Below, one piece after another: positions 8,306 through 18,377 of a DNA stretch of 36,276 bases; position 1 is the first letter of the stretch, and each line of letters begins with the position of its first letter. A model generated the notes under the pieces. That model did no database searches. It was not told the origin of the DNA and saw nothing but the letters and a program-made list of their open reading frames with translations. The translations under genes and the position numbers were made by a program. The DNA comes from an uncultured Bacteroidota bacterium (GTDB taxonomy: Bacteria; Bacteroidota; Bacteroidia; Chitinophagales; Chitinophagaceae), in contig CAIWXG010000412.1 in assembly GCA_903916555.1 (NCBI GenBank), positions 1 to 36,276 on the forward strand, given 5' to 3'.

Positions 8306-10681
8306 CTATTTATTCATTGTTGCTAAAAACTCTTCGTTGCTTCTTGTTCCTTTCATTTGTTTAAGCAGGAAGTTCATTGCTTCGTCTGTATTCATATCGG
8401 AGATATGGTTGCGTAACAGCCACATTTTATTTTGCACATCTTTATCTAAAAGCAAGTCATCGCGACGAGTGGAAGAAGATGTAATATCTATAGCAGGGAA
8501 TATACGTTTATTAGCCAATTTGCGGTCTAATTGCAATTCCATGTTACCAGTACCCTTAAATTCTTCAAAAATAACTTCATCCATTTTAGAGCCTGTATCT
8601 ATTAAGGCTGTAGCAAGAATAGTTAAAGAGCCACCGTTTTCTATTTTACGGGCAGCACCAAAAAATTGTTTTGGTTTCTGCATGGCATTCGCTTCCACAC
8701 CACCACTTAATACTTTACCACTTGCCGGTGCTACCGTATTATGTGCACGAGCCAAGCGGGTAATACTATCTAATAATATAACAACATCATGCCCAACTTC
8801 AACAAGTCTTTTTGCTTTCTGTAAAGCTATAGTAGATACCTTAACGTGTTTGTCTGCCGGCTCGTCGAACGTAGAAGCAATAACTTCAGCATTTACACTT
8901 CGTTGCATGTCTGTAACCTCTTCCGGACGCTCATCTACCAATACAATCATTAAATAGCATTCAGGGTGGTTGCGAGCAATTGCATTGGCAACCTCTTTAA
9001 GCAACATGGTTTTACCTGTTTTGGGTTGTGCTACAATTAAGCCTCTTTGTCCTTTACCAATAGGCGTAAACAAATCCATTATTCTTGTACTGTAATTGCT
9101 TCCGGTAGTTGTTAAGTTTAGTTTTTCGAAAGGAAATAGAGGGGTAAGATAATCAAAAGGAACTCTGTCTCTTATTTCATCGGGTAATTTCCCGTTTATA
9201 GATTCTACTTTAAGTAAGGCAAAATATTTTTCTCCTTCTTTGGGTGGTCTTACATTTCCTTTTACAGTATCACCTGTTTTAAGACCAAACAATTTTATTT
9301 GCGATGGTGATACATAAATATCATCAGGCGAGCTTAGGTAATTATAATCACTGCTACGTAAAAAACCATAACCATCCGGCATCATTTCCAAAACCCCTTC
9401 ACTTGCTACTACTCCTTCAAATTCCAAATTAAAAGTAGGTGCCTCACGTCTTTGTGGCTTATTAAAGTGTTGTGGTGGCGGTGTTGCAGATACCGGCTTT
9501 TCTGCTTCTATGTCTATTATTGCTTGTGGTGGTTGCACATCGGGTGTTTCGGCCGATGGCATGGTAATACCTGTGTTTTCTTCAATTTTAATTGGTTCTT
9601 CACTGTTCTCAGCTACTACATCTCCAATTAAAGTATCATTAATATTTTCTGTTTTTATTGTATCCCAATCTACGGGTGGTTTATTTTCTTTTTGTTCCGG
9701 TAGCTCTCTTGAAAACGTATTTTCACGTGGCAATTCGTCTTTGGGCCTTCTTAGTCTTCTCCTACGTTCTCCATTTTCGTCTAAAGCTCCTGCTGCATCA
9801 TTGTCACTAAGAATATTATTTTTGGAAGTCTGTTCCGTATTCGGCTCTTTACTTTGTGGCTGGTTTGTAGGGTTGGGTCTGTTTTCCCTATTATTTATGG
9901 GTCTTCTTTCTGATTCCCTTATTCTTGTGAAATTTTGATTTGTTTCTCTTTGTTGATTGGGTCTAATGTTATTATTTAAAGTTGTTTCTTTAGCTTCTAC
10001 AATAGGTATTGCAATTTCCTCAGTGTTACTTTTGGTATCGTTTGTTACAATAATTGGTTCGGTGCTTGGTTCTTGGGGTATGGTTTCAATTGGTTTTATT
10101 TCTTCAACAATTGCTAAAGATTCTTTTTTAATTTCCTCAACAATAGGATTATTTCTATTGATTGATTCCTTATTAGTATTTTCTTCTTTTTGTATTGTTT
10201 CTATTTTTTCTTCATTAATTATTGGGGCTGTAACGATAGTTGTTTCTATTTTTTGAGTACTATTTTTTGCCTGTTCAATAAGTATTTCAGGGTTTACTGC
10301 CGCAGCTCTAAGCGAAGCTTTTGTAATTGGTGCTTGTTTAGCAGTTTTAGTTACAGGCTGATTGCGAACGGGTTTAGTATTCGCATTTTGCGAATCAACT
10401 ATAGTTGTTGGCTTTACCGGTACTTCAATTACAGTTGGCTTTACATCTATTTCTACTTTTTGCTCCTTTTTATCCACATTTATTTCTTCAATATCGTCTT
10501 CTTTAGGTTTTCTGCCCCGTTTTTTTTTCGGTGGCATACTGTTTTCTACCTGTTGTTGCAGTATTTTATAAATAAGTGTGGTTTTATCGTCTCTACGTGT
10601 GTCCTGTATGTTGAGTGTATTAGCAACATCAACCAGCTCTGGTATGAGCATATCATTTAACTGCAATATGTCGTAAGGCAT
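8306..10681 (-). CDS. rho: Transcription termination factor Rho with long N-terminal insertion
   Basis: Rho is the hexameric RNA helicase that ends transcription. The 791-aa protein is about 370 residues longer than E. coli Rho. The first 45 residues form the Rho N-terminal helical domain. [13 protein letters not shown] follows at about 50, then a long low-complexity region of Glu, Ile, Thr, Pro and Asn to about residue 420. The RNA-binding cold-shock-like domain follows ([15 protein letters not shown]), then the ATPase core with Walker A AQPKTGKT at 551-558, Walker B VVILLDS near 632-638, and the R-loop [14 protein letters not shown]. Long disordered insertions are known in Bacteroidota Rho; some have been linked to phase separation. 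Antisense open frames over the insertion are composition artefacts. Confidence 0.96.
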   Translation of the reverse strand: MPYDILQLNDMLIPELVDVANTLNIQDTRRDDKTTLIYKILQQQVENSMPPKKKRGRKPKEDDIEEINVDKKEQKVEIDVKPTVIEVPVKPTTIVDSQNANTKPVRNQPVTKTAKQAPITKASLRAAAVNPEILIEQAKNSTQKIETTIVTAPIINEEKIETIQKEENTNKESINRNNPIVEEIKKESLAIVEEIKPIETIPQEPSTEPIIVTNDTKSNTEEIAIPIVEAKETTLNNNIRPNQQRETNQNFTRIRESERRPINNRENRPNPTNQPQSKEPNTEQTSKNNILSDNDAAGALDENGERRRRLRRPKDELPRENTFSRELPEQKENKPPVDWDTIKTENINDTLIGDVVAENSEEPIKIEENTGITMPSAETPDVQPPQAIIDIEAEKPVSATPPPQHFNKPQRREAPTFNLEFEGVVASEGVLEMMPDGYGFLRSSDYNYLSSPDDIYVSPSQIKLFGLKTGDTVKGNVRPPKEGEKYFALLKVESINGKLPDEIRDRVPFDYLTPLFPFEKLNLTTTGSNYSTRIMDLFTPIGKGQRGLIVAQPKTGKTMLLKEVANAIARNHPECYLMIVLVDERPEEVTDMQRSVNAEVIASTFDEPADKHVKVSTIALQKAKRLVEVGHDVVILLDSITRLARAHNTVAPASGKVLSGGVEANAMQKPKQFFGAARKIENGGSLTILATALIDTGSKMDEVIFEEFKGTGNMELQLDRKLANKRIFPAIDITSSSTRRDDLLLDKDVQNKMWLLRNHISDMNTDEAMNFLLKQMKGTRSNEEFLATMNK

Positions 10682-10877
10682 GCTTCGCTTTTTTCTGAAT
10701 AATATTTTTTATATACTTAAAAATAGTTAATAATTATTAGGTAATGATTATTTATTTATTTTTTGAAATACTTGGTTAATTCACCGGGAATTCAATTTTC
10801 TATTACTGAAAGGATGGAACAATTACTGTTTCCTACTGCAATCTTACGAATGTTTTTGATAATAAAGAAAAAAAATC

Positions 10878-11864
10878 TTATTTTTTATTTTTTTCTGTTA
10901 GAAATACGTTTGCCATTTGCTCAATAGTTTGTTTAATTGGTTTGTATTGAAAATCAGGGAAATGTTTTAATAATTTTTGGTTATTAAAAAGAGTATTGGA
11001 ATGGGCAGAAATACTTGTTTCTTTTGTAATAGGAATTTCTTTTTTGCCTATGAAACTAAGCAATAAATACCATCGCCAAACAATACCGGTTAAAAATGAA
11101 TTTGCATAAATGTGTGGTGGCTTTTTATTCAGTGCATTGGCCATTAAAGTAATAACATCTTTAAATGTATAATTTCCACTACTTACCAAATAGCGTTCTG
11201 AATTTCTATTTGATTCCATAAGCATATATATTATTCTCACTACATCTTCCACATCAACCCAAGAAGTAATGCCTTTTGTATAAAAAGGAAATTCTTTATA
11301 AGCAATATTCATAATAGCAGCAGAACCATCTTGCCAATTGCCAGCACCTAATATTATGCCCGGATTAATAATTACGCCGTTTAAACCTTCGCCTATACCT
11401 CGCCAAACTTCTGTTTCTGCAAGGTATTTACTTATGCCGTAAGCAGAATTAAACGTACTTTCTCCCCACGACTCCTCTTCGCTAACTTCCTTTGAAGTAT
11501 CTGCTTGCCGCCCAATTGCAGCAGTAGAACTTATGTATGCAAATTTTTCTATATTGTGTTGTAATGCAGCATTAATTATATTTATGGTGCTTTCTACATT
11601 AAAATGCAACATTTCAGTTCTCTTCTCGGGTGCAAAATTTACAATTGCTGCACAATGATAAATTTGGGTAATGCCAAGTATGCATTCTTCAATATCAAAA
11701 ACATCTAAAAGATTACACGGCCTCCAATCTACACCACTTAAATTAATAAGGCTTTCTTTTGGCGGGTGATTAAAGTATAATGCACGTACTGCTTTACCCT
11801 GTGCCGATAGATATCTAACAAGATGCTGACCTAAAAAACCACTCGCGCCTGTAACTAAAACCAT
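10878..11864 (-). CDS. NAD-dependent epimerase/dehydratase (extended SDR)
   Basis: The 328-aa protein starts directly with the Rossmann motif VTGASGFLGQH (4-14). It has the catalytic YGISK pair (Y142, K146) after ISSTAAIG, and a substrate domain with INPGIILG. This is the extended short-chain dehydrogenase pattern of NAD(P)-dependent epimerases, dihydroflavonol reductases and 3-beta-HSD-like enzymes. The substrate cannot be read from sequence. It follows cyanophycinase by 84 bp on the same strand. No membrane anchor is evident, although a hydrophobic segment FLTGIVWRWYLLLSF occurs at about 260. Confidence 0.8.
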   Translation of the reverse strand: MVLVTGASGFLGQHLVRYLSAQGKAVRALYFNHPPKESLINLSGVDWRPCNLLDVFDIEECILGITQIYHCAAIVNFAPEKRTEMLHFNVESTINIINAALQHNIEKFAYISSTAAIGRQADTSKEVSEEESWGESTFNSAYGISKYLAETEVWRGIGEGLNGVIINPGIILGAGNWQDGSAAIMNIAYKEFPFYTKGITSWVDVEDVVRIIYMLMESNRNSERYLVSSGNYTFKDVITLMANALNKKPPHIYANSFLTGIVWRWYLLLSFIGKKEIPITKETSISAHSNTLFNNQKLLKHFPDFQYKPIKQTIEQMANVFLTEKNKK

Positions 11865-11948
11865 AGCTATTTACAAAATATTAAATACTATTTATGGTGA
11901 GCTGCAAATTAATACTAATTAATTATTTTGCTATTTAAGATGATTATT

Positions 11949-12827
11949 CTAATCCTCTGCCGATTGTGTAATGGGTGCACCATGAAATACTCTGTTTTCC
12001 AAATCATACGTATCGCCATTAGACATAATATTTACAATTAAGTTTTCTACTGAAATTGATTCTCCGAAACCAACTTCTGCAATATTGTTAAAATCTATTT
12101 TTCTGCCGTCAATTATTATTACCGTACCTTTACCTATAGTTCTCAATTTATAGCCTTCGCTAACTATAACGCCAGTATCCTCACTAAGGCCGACACCAAT
12201 TGTACCCGGCTGAGCAGCTACTGCTTGTGCAAGCCGGTTAAATCTACCACGTTTGTCAAAATGGGTATCAATTATAGATTTTTTAAGTAAACCAAGTCCT
12301 GTTGTAATTTTCACTTCGCCTTTAAGGTGTGCCAAAGATGCATTACCTTCATATATCATAGTGGCACTCATAGCCATCGCACCTGCACTTGTACCACCAA
12401 TTACAAATTTCTCTGTTTTATATCTTGTTTTTAGAATTTCTAAAAACTCTGTACCTCCAAATATAGAAGAAAGTCTTAATTGATTGCCACCTGAAAACAT
12501 GATACAGTTGCATGTTTTCAGTCTTTCAAGGTATTCAGGCATTGCCACATCTTCGCGATTACGGATGCGCATGTGTCCAAAATTACTAATGCCTAATTTC
12601 TCAAATGCATGCTGATAATTTGGAGCTATTTCATCGGGAATAGCAGAGGCTGTTGTTATTACTTCTACTCTCGGATTATCACCTTGTATTAAGTTGACGA
12701 TATTTTTAAGAATACCTAATTCAAAAAAATTGTTCCTATCTCTTTGAAAAATACCTTTTTCTAAATCTGTGCCTTTGTCTTCTGCGCCACCAACAGCAAC
12801 CAAATTACCTACTGGATAAGATGCCAC
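11949..12827 (-). CDS. cphB: Cyanophycinase
   Basis: Cyanophycinase is a serine-type exopeptidase of the S51 family that cuts the storage polymer cyanophycin to beta-Asp-Arg dipeptides. The 292-aa protein shows the family marks: GNLVAVGGAED at the start, a beta-strand followed by FSGGNQLRL (111-119), the nucleophile elbow GGTSAGA with Ser147, and the His-containing block IDTHFDKRGRFNRL (186-199). A secretion signal is absent, so it is cytoplasmic. No cyanophycin synthetase or isoaspartyl dipeptidase lies in the window. It may act on polymer made elsewhere or on another isoaspartyl substrate. Confidence 0.88.
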   Translation of the reverse strand: MASYPVGNLVAVGGAEDKGTDLEKGIFQRDRNNFFELGILKNIVNLIQGDNPRVEVITTASAIPDEIAPNYQHAFEKLGISNFGHMRIRNREDVAMPEYLERLKTCNCIMFSGGNQLRLSSIFGGTEFLEILKTRYKTEKFVIGGTSAGAMAMSATMIYEGNASLAHLKGEVKITTGLGLLKKSIIDTHFDKRGRFNRLAQAVAAQPGTIGVGLSEDTGVIVSEGYKLRTIGKGTVIIIDGRKIDFNNIAEVGFGESISVENLIVNIMSNGDTYDLENRVFHGAPITQSAED

Positions 12828-12931
12828 TTTGTAAATTTATTATATGTAAGAGTATAAAAACGGTAAAATTAAACTTATTTTGGAAATAGTAGTACATAGA
12901 AATAAAACATTAATACCTGTTTGCGTTTTTG

Positions 12932-13810
12932 CTACGGTACAATTACTTTTTGTGCACCTTTTTTTATAGTAAAAATTATTTTATTTTCACATGGAAATGC
13001 ATCTCCGTCTGTTTGCATTAATCGCAATAAAGGGTGCGTAATTGTAATTTTTTTGCCGGTATAATGCTTTACAAATGGACTATTAAGTAAACTGCCGGTA
13101 AGCCCACGAATAGCAATGATTGCCCCCAAAATTTTTGGAAAATTTCTAATGATTACTACATCAAGCACACCATCCGTATAACTTGCTGTTGGAGCTATTT
13201 TAAAATTATAACCAAATTGCTGTCCATTCGCAATGTTTACTACAAAAGCATGTTCTTTATATTCCTTACCATCAATTGTAATATGCCAATCCCATTCCTT
13301 ATACAGCCACAAGTGTTTGGTTATCAACCATGCGTACATTAATAGTCCACGTTGTTTACTTTTGGCAAATTTTTTAGATATTAATGCATCAAAAGCTACA
13401 CCGGCATTGCTAATAAATGTTTTATTGTTGGCAAAAGCCAAGTCCATTTCAGCTGTTTTTCCTATATTTATTAATTTCAATGCTTCTATGGTATCTAAAG
13501 GAATCCCAATTGTACGAGCCATACCATTACCCGACCCTTTTGGTATAATTGCCAATAATGTTTCAGTATCCATTAAGCCATTCACAATGTCATTTACCGA
13601 CCCATCTCCACCTACTGCAACAACACAATATGCATTATTTCTAGCGGCTTCTTTTGCCAATTCAGTACCATGTTTCGCAAATTCAGTATGTATTATTTCG
13701 TAACTAAATAGAGCTAAATCGAGCGTTATATCAATCGCTTTTTTTATTTCTTTACGTCTATCTATGCCTGAATTAGGATTGATTATGAAAACCAAATGCT
13801 TTTTACTCAT
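12932..13810 (-). CDS. Diacylglycerol/lipid kinase family protein (YegS/DgkB-like)
   Basis: The 292-aa protein has the DAG-kinase catalytic fold. INPNSG lies at 10-15 and the nucleotide-binding GGDGSVNDI at 67-75. PKGSGNGMAR follows at 90-99, with a C-terminal beta domain containing the DGDAF block near the end. These enzymes phosphorylate diacylglycerol or related lipids at the membrane. Its start codon overlaps the nadC stop by 4 bp (ATGA), so it is translationally coupled to nadC. That functionally unrelated pairing suggests shared housekeeping expression rather than a pathway. Confidence 0.87.
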   Translation of the reverse strand: MSKKHLVFIINPNSGIDRRKEIKKAIDITLDLALFSYEIIHTEFAKHGTELAKEAARNNAYCVVAVGGDGSVNDIVNGLMDTETLLAIIPKGSGNGMARTIGIPLDTIEALKLINIGKTAEMDLAFANNKTFISNAGVAFDALISKKFAKSKQRGLLMYAWLITKHLWLYKEWDWHITIDGKEYKEHAFVVNIANGQQFGYNFKIAPTASYTDGVLDVVIIRNFPKILGAIIAIRGLTGSLLNSPFVKHYTGKKITITHPLLRLMQTDGDAFPCENKIIFTIKKGAQKVIVP

Positions 13811-14646
13811 AATATTTGTGCTTTCAAGCTTAAATCCATACTTACCGCATGATGAATTGTTGCACCCACTGATATATAATCCACACCTGTTTTGGCATAG
13901 TCTATTATATTATCCAAATTCATACCGCCCGATGCCTCTGTTTCAAATTTGCCGTCAATTAGTTTTATTGCTTCTGCTAATTGTTGCGGCGAAAAATTAT
14001 CAAGCATTATTCTATTTACCTGCCCTATTGCCAATACTTTTTTTACTTCATCCAAATTTCTGGTTTCTATTTCAATTTTTATTTCTAAGTTTTTAGCTTT
14101 TAAATAGGTATTCGTTTGAATGATAGCATTTTCTATACCTCCGCAAAAATCAATATGATTATCTTTTAGCATCACCATATCATAAAGCCCCATTCTGTGG
14201 TTATAACCGCCACCAATCCGTTCTGCTTCTTTCTCAAATTGACGAAATAGTGGTGTAGTCTTTCTTGTGTCAAGTATTTTTACAGGATATTCTTTTACTT
14301 TTTCAACATATTTATGTGTAAGCGTTGCAATACCACTCATACGTTGCATACAATTTAATGCAAGTCGTTCTGCTTTTAATATTGTATGCACTGTTGCATA
14401 TACTTCAAATGCTATTTCTCCATTTTTTACTGCATCACCATCATTTTTAAATAGCCTAAATTTGGCATTCGGTTCTATAAAATGAAAAATCTCTTGTGCA
14501 AGTTGGATACCTGCAATTATGCCGTCTTCTTTTATTTTTAAGATAGCTTTACCGTTTGTACCATCGGGTATGCATGCCATTGTTGAAATATCTCCTGTGC
14601 CAACATCTTCTCTAAGCGACTCATTAATAAATTCTTGTATATTCAC
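13807..14646 (-). CDS. nadC: Nicotinate-nucleotide pyrophosphorylase (quinolinate phosphoribosyltransferase)
   Basis: NadC converts quinolinate and PRPP to nicotinate mononucleotide in de novo NAD synthesis. The sequence has the N-terminal LREDVGTGDIST block, LNCMQRMSGIATLT, the PRPP/quinolinate-binding LDTRKTTP and HRMGLYDMVMLKDNH, and the C-terminal EASGGMN and ISVGA barrel motifs. A frame from ATG 14703 exists, but I prefer GTG at 14644-14646 (279 aa). A TAnnTTTG element at 14665-14672 sits inside the extension, and NadC proteins normally begin only a few residues before the LREDV block. The gene overlaps the lipid kinase start by 4 bp. Confidence 0.93.
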   Translation of the reverse strand: MNIQEFINESLREDVGTGDISTMACIPDGTNGKAILKIKEDGIIAGIQLAQEIFHFIEPNAKFRLFKNDGDAVKNGEIAFEVYATVHTILKAERLALNCMQRMSGIATLTHKYVEKVKEYPVKILDTRKTTPLFRQFEKEAERIGGGYNHRMGLYDMVMLKDNHIDFCGGIENAIIQTNTYLKAKNLEIKIEIETRNLDEVKKVLAIGQVNRIMLDNFSPQQLAEAIKLIDGKFETEASGGMNLDNIIDYAKTGVDYISVGATIHHAVSMDLSLKAQIL

Positions 14647-14664
14647 GTTTTTAATAATTAGGTG

Positions 14665-14672
14665 CAAAAATA
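14665..14672 (-). promoter_or_regulatory. -7 promoter element of nadC
   Basis: TATTTTTG on the minus strand, 18 bases upstream of the proposed GTG start. It places the transcript start downstream of the longer frame's ATG. Confidence 0.5.
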
Positions 14673-14874
14673 ATGAATTAAATGTAATACTTATAGGTTT
14701 CAATATTAAGTTTTATAAGAAAATAAATGTCATTTAAATAAGTAAATTCGCAAGATTTTCAATAGTTAGGCAACTACATACCTCGTAAAATATAATATAA
14801 AAATTTAAACAAAAAGAAGCTAATTTTACAAATCAATTACCTTGCTTTAAATTGTATAAAGTAATTATAATATT

Positions 14875-16086
14875 ATGATATTAAACAAACCTTTTATACC
14901 CAATTTTTTAGGGAAACAACAATTTCTTATAAAAATTCTGTTCATAGCATTTCTTTTCTGTTTCCAGAAACAAAAAGCAATTGCACAATACGAAAATAGC
15001 TATTTGTCTTATGCTGATTTTTATGAAAATCTTGCCCCTTATGGTCAATGGATAGAAGATGAAACATTAGGTTATGTGTGGTCTCCGGATGTGGAAGGTG
15101 CTTTTAGACCCTATTTTACGAATGGACATTGGGCAATGACTGAATTTGGCAATACATGGGTGTCTGATTATATGTGGGGTTGGGCCTGTTTCCACTATGG
15201 TCGTTGGACATTTGACAGTTATTACGGCTGGTTATGGGTTCCGGGTTCAAATTGGGGGCCTGCATGGGTAATGTGGCGTTCAATTCCCGGTTCATTCGGT
15301 TGGGCTCCACTTAGCCCGGGTTATGTTATAAAAAAAGGTACTAATGCAATACAAGATAATTATGTTTGTCCTAAAGATTGGTGGGTATATATACCTGCAC
15401 AATATTTATATAGCGGCAATTATTATAGCTATTGGTCTGGAGCTAAGGGTAACACAATTGTATTAAAAAATACAGTACTAATAAAAAATACTTACGAAAA
15501 TGATGACAAAACATATATACCCGGTCCTTATGCAGCACAAATAAAATTAGTAACCAAAAAACCAGTGGAACAATTTCATTTATTACCCTCTAATAATTTA
15601 TCTACAAAGGTGCATTTAAAAGAAATAAGGATGTATAAACCTGCTGAGATAAAACCAACGCTTGAAGACGGCATAAAACCAATACCTCAACGATTGGTAA
15701 AAGCACCTCAACCGGTAACAACAAAACCGCAAACCATTAATTCGTTAGATGGTAAAACGACACCCACTTTTAGAGTTGAATTACCTAAATTACAACAACA
15801 AAAAGTAATAATTCCTAAGGTAGTACACCCTAAAAATGATGTACCCAAAATAATTGCACCCCAGCCGGTAGATGCCCATCCGTATGAGTGGGTGAATATG
15901 GAGCCTAAAGACCAACCCGATACAATAGACCATTTAATATTACGCAAAACAAAACCTGACCATGGTCCTGTACAAAAAATGGAACCATTGCCAACACCTA
16001 AACATCCACCTTTAAAGAAGCTTCCCGAACAACCGGCACAAGCCCCCGACCCAGTGAAACCGGAAGACCACGGTATCAAAAAATGA
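14875..16086 (+). CDS. DUF6600-type secreted protein with proline-rich tail
   Basis: The 403-aa protein has a signal peptide (hydrophobic 18-32, ending AIAQ at about 38). A Trp/Tyr/Gly-rich domain follows (about 45-170), with repeated W-x-W and YGRW-type motifs such as APYGQWIEDETLGYVWSP and GWLWVPGSNWGPAWVMWR. That is the DUF6600 pattern. The second half (about 230-403) is rich in Pro, Lys and Gln and probably disordered. It is expected in the periplasm or at the outer membrane; function is unknown. It is a single gene, convergent with the DUF4199 gene. No hairpin was seen between the two. Confidence 0.75.
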   Translation: MILNKPFIPNFLGKQQFLIKILFIAFLFCFQKQKAIAQYENSYLSYADFYENLAPYGQWIEDETLGYVWSPDVEGAFRPYFTNGHWAMTEFGNTWVSDYMWGWACFHYGRWTFDSYYGWLWVPGSNWGPAWVMWRSIPGSFGWAPLSPGYVIKKGTNAIQDNYVCPKDWWVYIPAQYLYSGNYYSYWSGAKGNTIVLKNTVLIKNTYENDDKTYIPGPYAAQIKLVTKKPVEQFHLLPSNNLSTKVHLKEIRMYKPAEIKPTLEDGIKPIPQRLVKAPQPVTTKPQTINSLDGKTTPTFRVELPKLQQQKVIIPKVVHPKNDVPKIIAPQPVDAHPYEWVNMEPKDQPDTIDHLILRKTKPDHGPVQKMEPLPTPKHPPLKKLPEQPAQAPDPVKPEDHGIKK

Positions 16087-16160
16087 GGATGAGTTTGGTT
16101 ATGGTATTTTTTATCTTGATGCAATTTATTAAAAAATGTTGCCCCTACCTTTCTATACAA

Positions 16161-16691
16161 TCAAGTTGTGATATTCTTTTTCTTTTTTAATACTAATGCG
16201 CTTATTAACGCTATTAATAAGCCTACTGGTACTATTTCGAAATAAGTAAGTAAAGCTACCATTATAGGGCTTTTGTACATCGTTTTATAACTTTCTATTT
16301 CTTTTAGTTTTGCAGCCATTTCGGTAGCACTTAATTTTAATGTTTTTGCATTTTCTAACATTTTAGCTGCATATATATCCATAAAATCTGGAATAAAAAC
16401 ATAGTATTCTATCATCCATGAAATTACATACATTGTAGATGCAATTAGAGTAATATATAACCCTATTGTAAATGCTTTGCCGAAACCAATATATCCATTT
16501 CCGATATTTGTCTTGTATTTTTTTATACCTACAAAAACCATAGAAAATGCAATTAGCATACCGGAATAACCTATTATCAATCCGTATTTTTCAAAATTCA
16601 TATCTTTGTGGTAACAAAGCATAGAAATTATCATAAATACAGACACAATAATACCTGCTAGTATTCCATAAGTAAGTGAATATTTTTTCAT
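16161..16691 (-). CDS. DUF4199 family membrane protein
   Basis: The 176-aa protein has four predicted membrane helices: about residues 9-27, 39-55, 72-92 and 142-166. An amphipathic helical loop follows the third helix (YAAKMLENAKTLKLSATEMAAKLKEIE). It ends in a Lys-rich tail. The layout, the MKKYSLTYGILAG start and the GFGKAF segment match DUF4199 proteins, common in Bacteroidota and without known function. It is transcribed alone, divergent from the CoA-transferase gene. Confidence 0.75.
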   Translation of the reverse strand: MKKYSLTYGILAGIIVSVFMIISMLCYHKDMNFEKYGLIIGYSGMLIAFSMVFVGIKKYKTNIGNGYIGFGKAFTIGLYITLIASTMYVISWMIEYYVFIPDFMDIYAAKMLENAKTLKLSATEMAAKLKEIESYKTMYKSPIMVALLTYFEIVPVGLLIALISALVLKKKKNITT

Positions 16692-16978
16692 ATTTTTTGT
16701 TTTATTCTTAAATATAATAGATAAATTATAGAAAACAAATTTATTCTTTTACATTTAATATTAAAAGTAAAAAACAGTACAGCTACTTTTTCTTGATGAA
16801 TATATACAACAACACTCATATATATTAAATTAATTTAACATATATAGCAAACCATAATTACATGTAATAAAACTTATTTTTTAGATTTGAATTATTAAAT
16901 CTTCATTAATCTACAGCTATTAGAATAGGACAAGAATATAAGTCTTAATTTTGCACTTTTTACAAACAAACAGAATTA
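16692..16978. other. Divergent AT-rich intergenic region
   Basis: 287 bp between the divergent DUF4199 and CoA-transferase genes. Apart from the -7 element at 16946-16953 I see no ORF, RNA fold or repeat. Confidence 0.5.
16946..16953 (+). promoter_or_regulatory. -7 promoter element of the CoA-transferase gene
   Basis: TAATTTTG, an exact TAnnTTTG match, 27 bases before the ATG. Confidence 0.5.
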
Positions 16979-18274
16979 ATGATTGACATAAAATATTCAA
17001 CTGCCGATGAAGCAGTGCAAATAATAAAAAGCGGTGAACGAGTTTTTTTACATGGAGGTGCTGCTACACCATTAAAATTGATAAACGCATTACTTAATAG
17101 ATATAATAGTCTTGAAAATGTAGAATTAGTATCTATAAGCTTAAATGGCAATATTGATTGGAATAGAAAAGAAGTATTAGAAAGTTTTTATTTAAATTCA
17201 TTATTTGTATCAGAAAATATTAGAGGATGGGCGAATTCGGAATATGGCGGATTTGTGCCTATATTTTTAAGCGAAATACCGCAATTGTTCGACAATGGTA
17301 TATTACCGTTAGATGTTGCATTATTACATGTATCTCCTCCCGACCAACATGGCTATTGTACCTTAGGCACATCGAGTGATGTTGCAATAAGTGCGGTTAG
17401 AAATACTAAGAAAATAATAGCACAGGTAAATCCTAAAATGCCCAGCGTTATGGGCGAAGGTTTTATTCATGTTTCTAAATTTAATGCAATGATTTGGGAA
17501 GATGTAGAATTGGAACAAGTTGATTATTCGTTGAAGGCAGATGAAGAAACAGTAAAAATAGGATATAATATTGCAACACTTATTGAAGACGGTGCAACAT
17601 TACAAATGGGAATTGGTGCTGTTCCAGATGCTGTTCTAAAATCATTGGTAAATCATAAAAATTTGGGCATTCATACAGAAATGTTTTCGGACGGTGTAAT
17701 ACCATTAGTAGAAAAAGGTGTGATTACAAATGCAAATAAAAATGTAGAAAGAGGGAAAATAGTTTGCTCATTTGTATTAGGCACACGTAAAGTTTATGAT
17801 TTTATTGACAATAATCCGCTTATTAATTGCATGAATGTAGATTTTGTAAACGATACTTCAGTAATAAGGAGAAATCCGAAAGTAATTGCTATTAATAGTG
17901 CTATAGAAATTGATATTACCGGGCAGGTATGTGCAGATTCTATTGGCACAATGCAATACTCCGGTATTGGCGGACAAATGGACTTTATGAGAGGTGCTTC
18001 TTTGTCTAATGGCGGTAAACCAATAATTGCACTACCTTCAACAACAAAAGGTGGTATTTCTCGCATTGTACCACACTTAAAAGAAGGGGCAGGTGTTGTA
18101 ACTACACGTGGCAATATACATTATATTGCAACTGAATATGGTGTAGTAAATCTATATGGCAAAAATATGCAACAAAGAGCAGAACTTCTTACATCTATCG
18201 CACATCCACAGCATAGAGAAATGCTTGAAAAGGATTATCATACTCGCTTTAAAAGACTCATAAAAGGAATATAA
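16979..18274 (+). CDS. Acetyl-CoA hydrolase / 4-hydroxybutyrate CoA-transferase family protein
   Basis: The 431-aa protein matches class I CoA-transferases of the acetyl-CoA hydrolase/transferase type. It has GAATPLKLI near the N-terminus, the LLHVSPPDQHGYCTLG block (115-130), and the catalytic glutamate E234 in GIHTEMFSDG. The GIGGQMDFMRGA CoA-site motif and the C-terminal TEYGVVNL motif follow. These enzymes swap CoA between acetyl-CoA and short acids such as 4-hydroxybutyrate, propionate or succinate. The exact acid is not readable and no partner pathway gene is adjacent. Confidence 0.88.
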   Translation: MIDIKYSTADEAVQIIKSGERVFLHGGAATPLKLINALLNRYNSLENVELVSISLNGNIDWNRKEVLESFYLNSLFVSENIRGWANSEYGGFVPIFLSEIPQLFDNGILPLDVALLHVSPPDQHGYCTLGTSSDVAISAVRNTKKIIAQVNPKMPSVMGEGFIHVSKFNAMIWEDVELEQVDYSLKADEETVKIGYNIATLIEDGATLQMGIGAVPDAVLKSLVNHKNLGIHTEMFSDGVIPLVEKGVITNANKNVERGKIVCSFVLGTRKVYDFIDNNPLINCMNVDFVNDTSVIRRNPKVIAINSAIEIDITGQVCADSIGTMQYSGIGGQMDFMRGASLSNGGKPIIALPSTTKGGISRIVPHLKEGAGVVTTRGNIHYIATEYGVVNLYGKNMQQRAELLTSIAHPQHREMLEKDYHTRFKRLIKGI

Positions 18275-18377
18275 AATTTAATTAAAAAAATAAGTTTTAG
18301 TAATTAGAACCAAACCTAAAACAAATGTTTATTTTTACGAAAGTACATTTTAAAATTGTAAAAATAAATGATAACCT

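Noticed and set aside
9510-10660. Several long plus-strand open frames antisense to rho
   Set aside because: They lie opposite the low-complexity Rho insertion; their Ser/Leu/Phe/Tyr-rich products mirror its Glu/Thr/Ile codons and show no motif or start signal.
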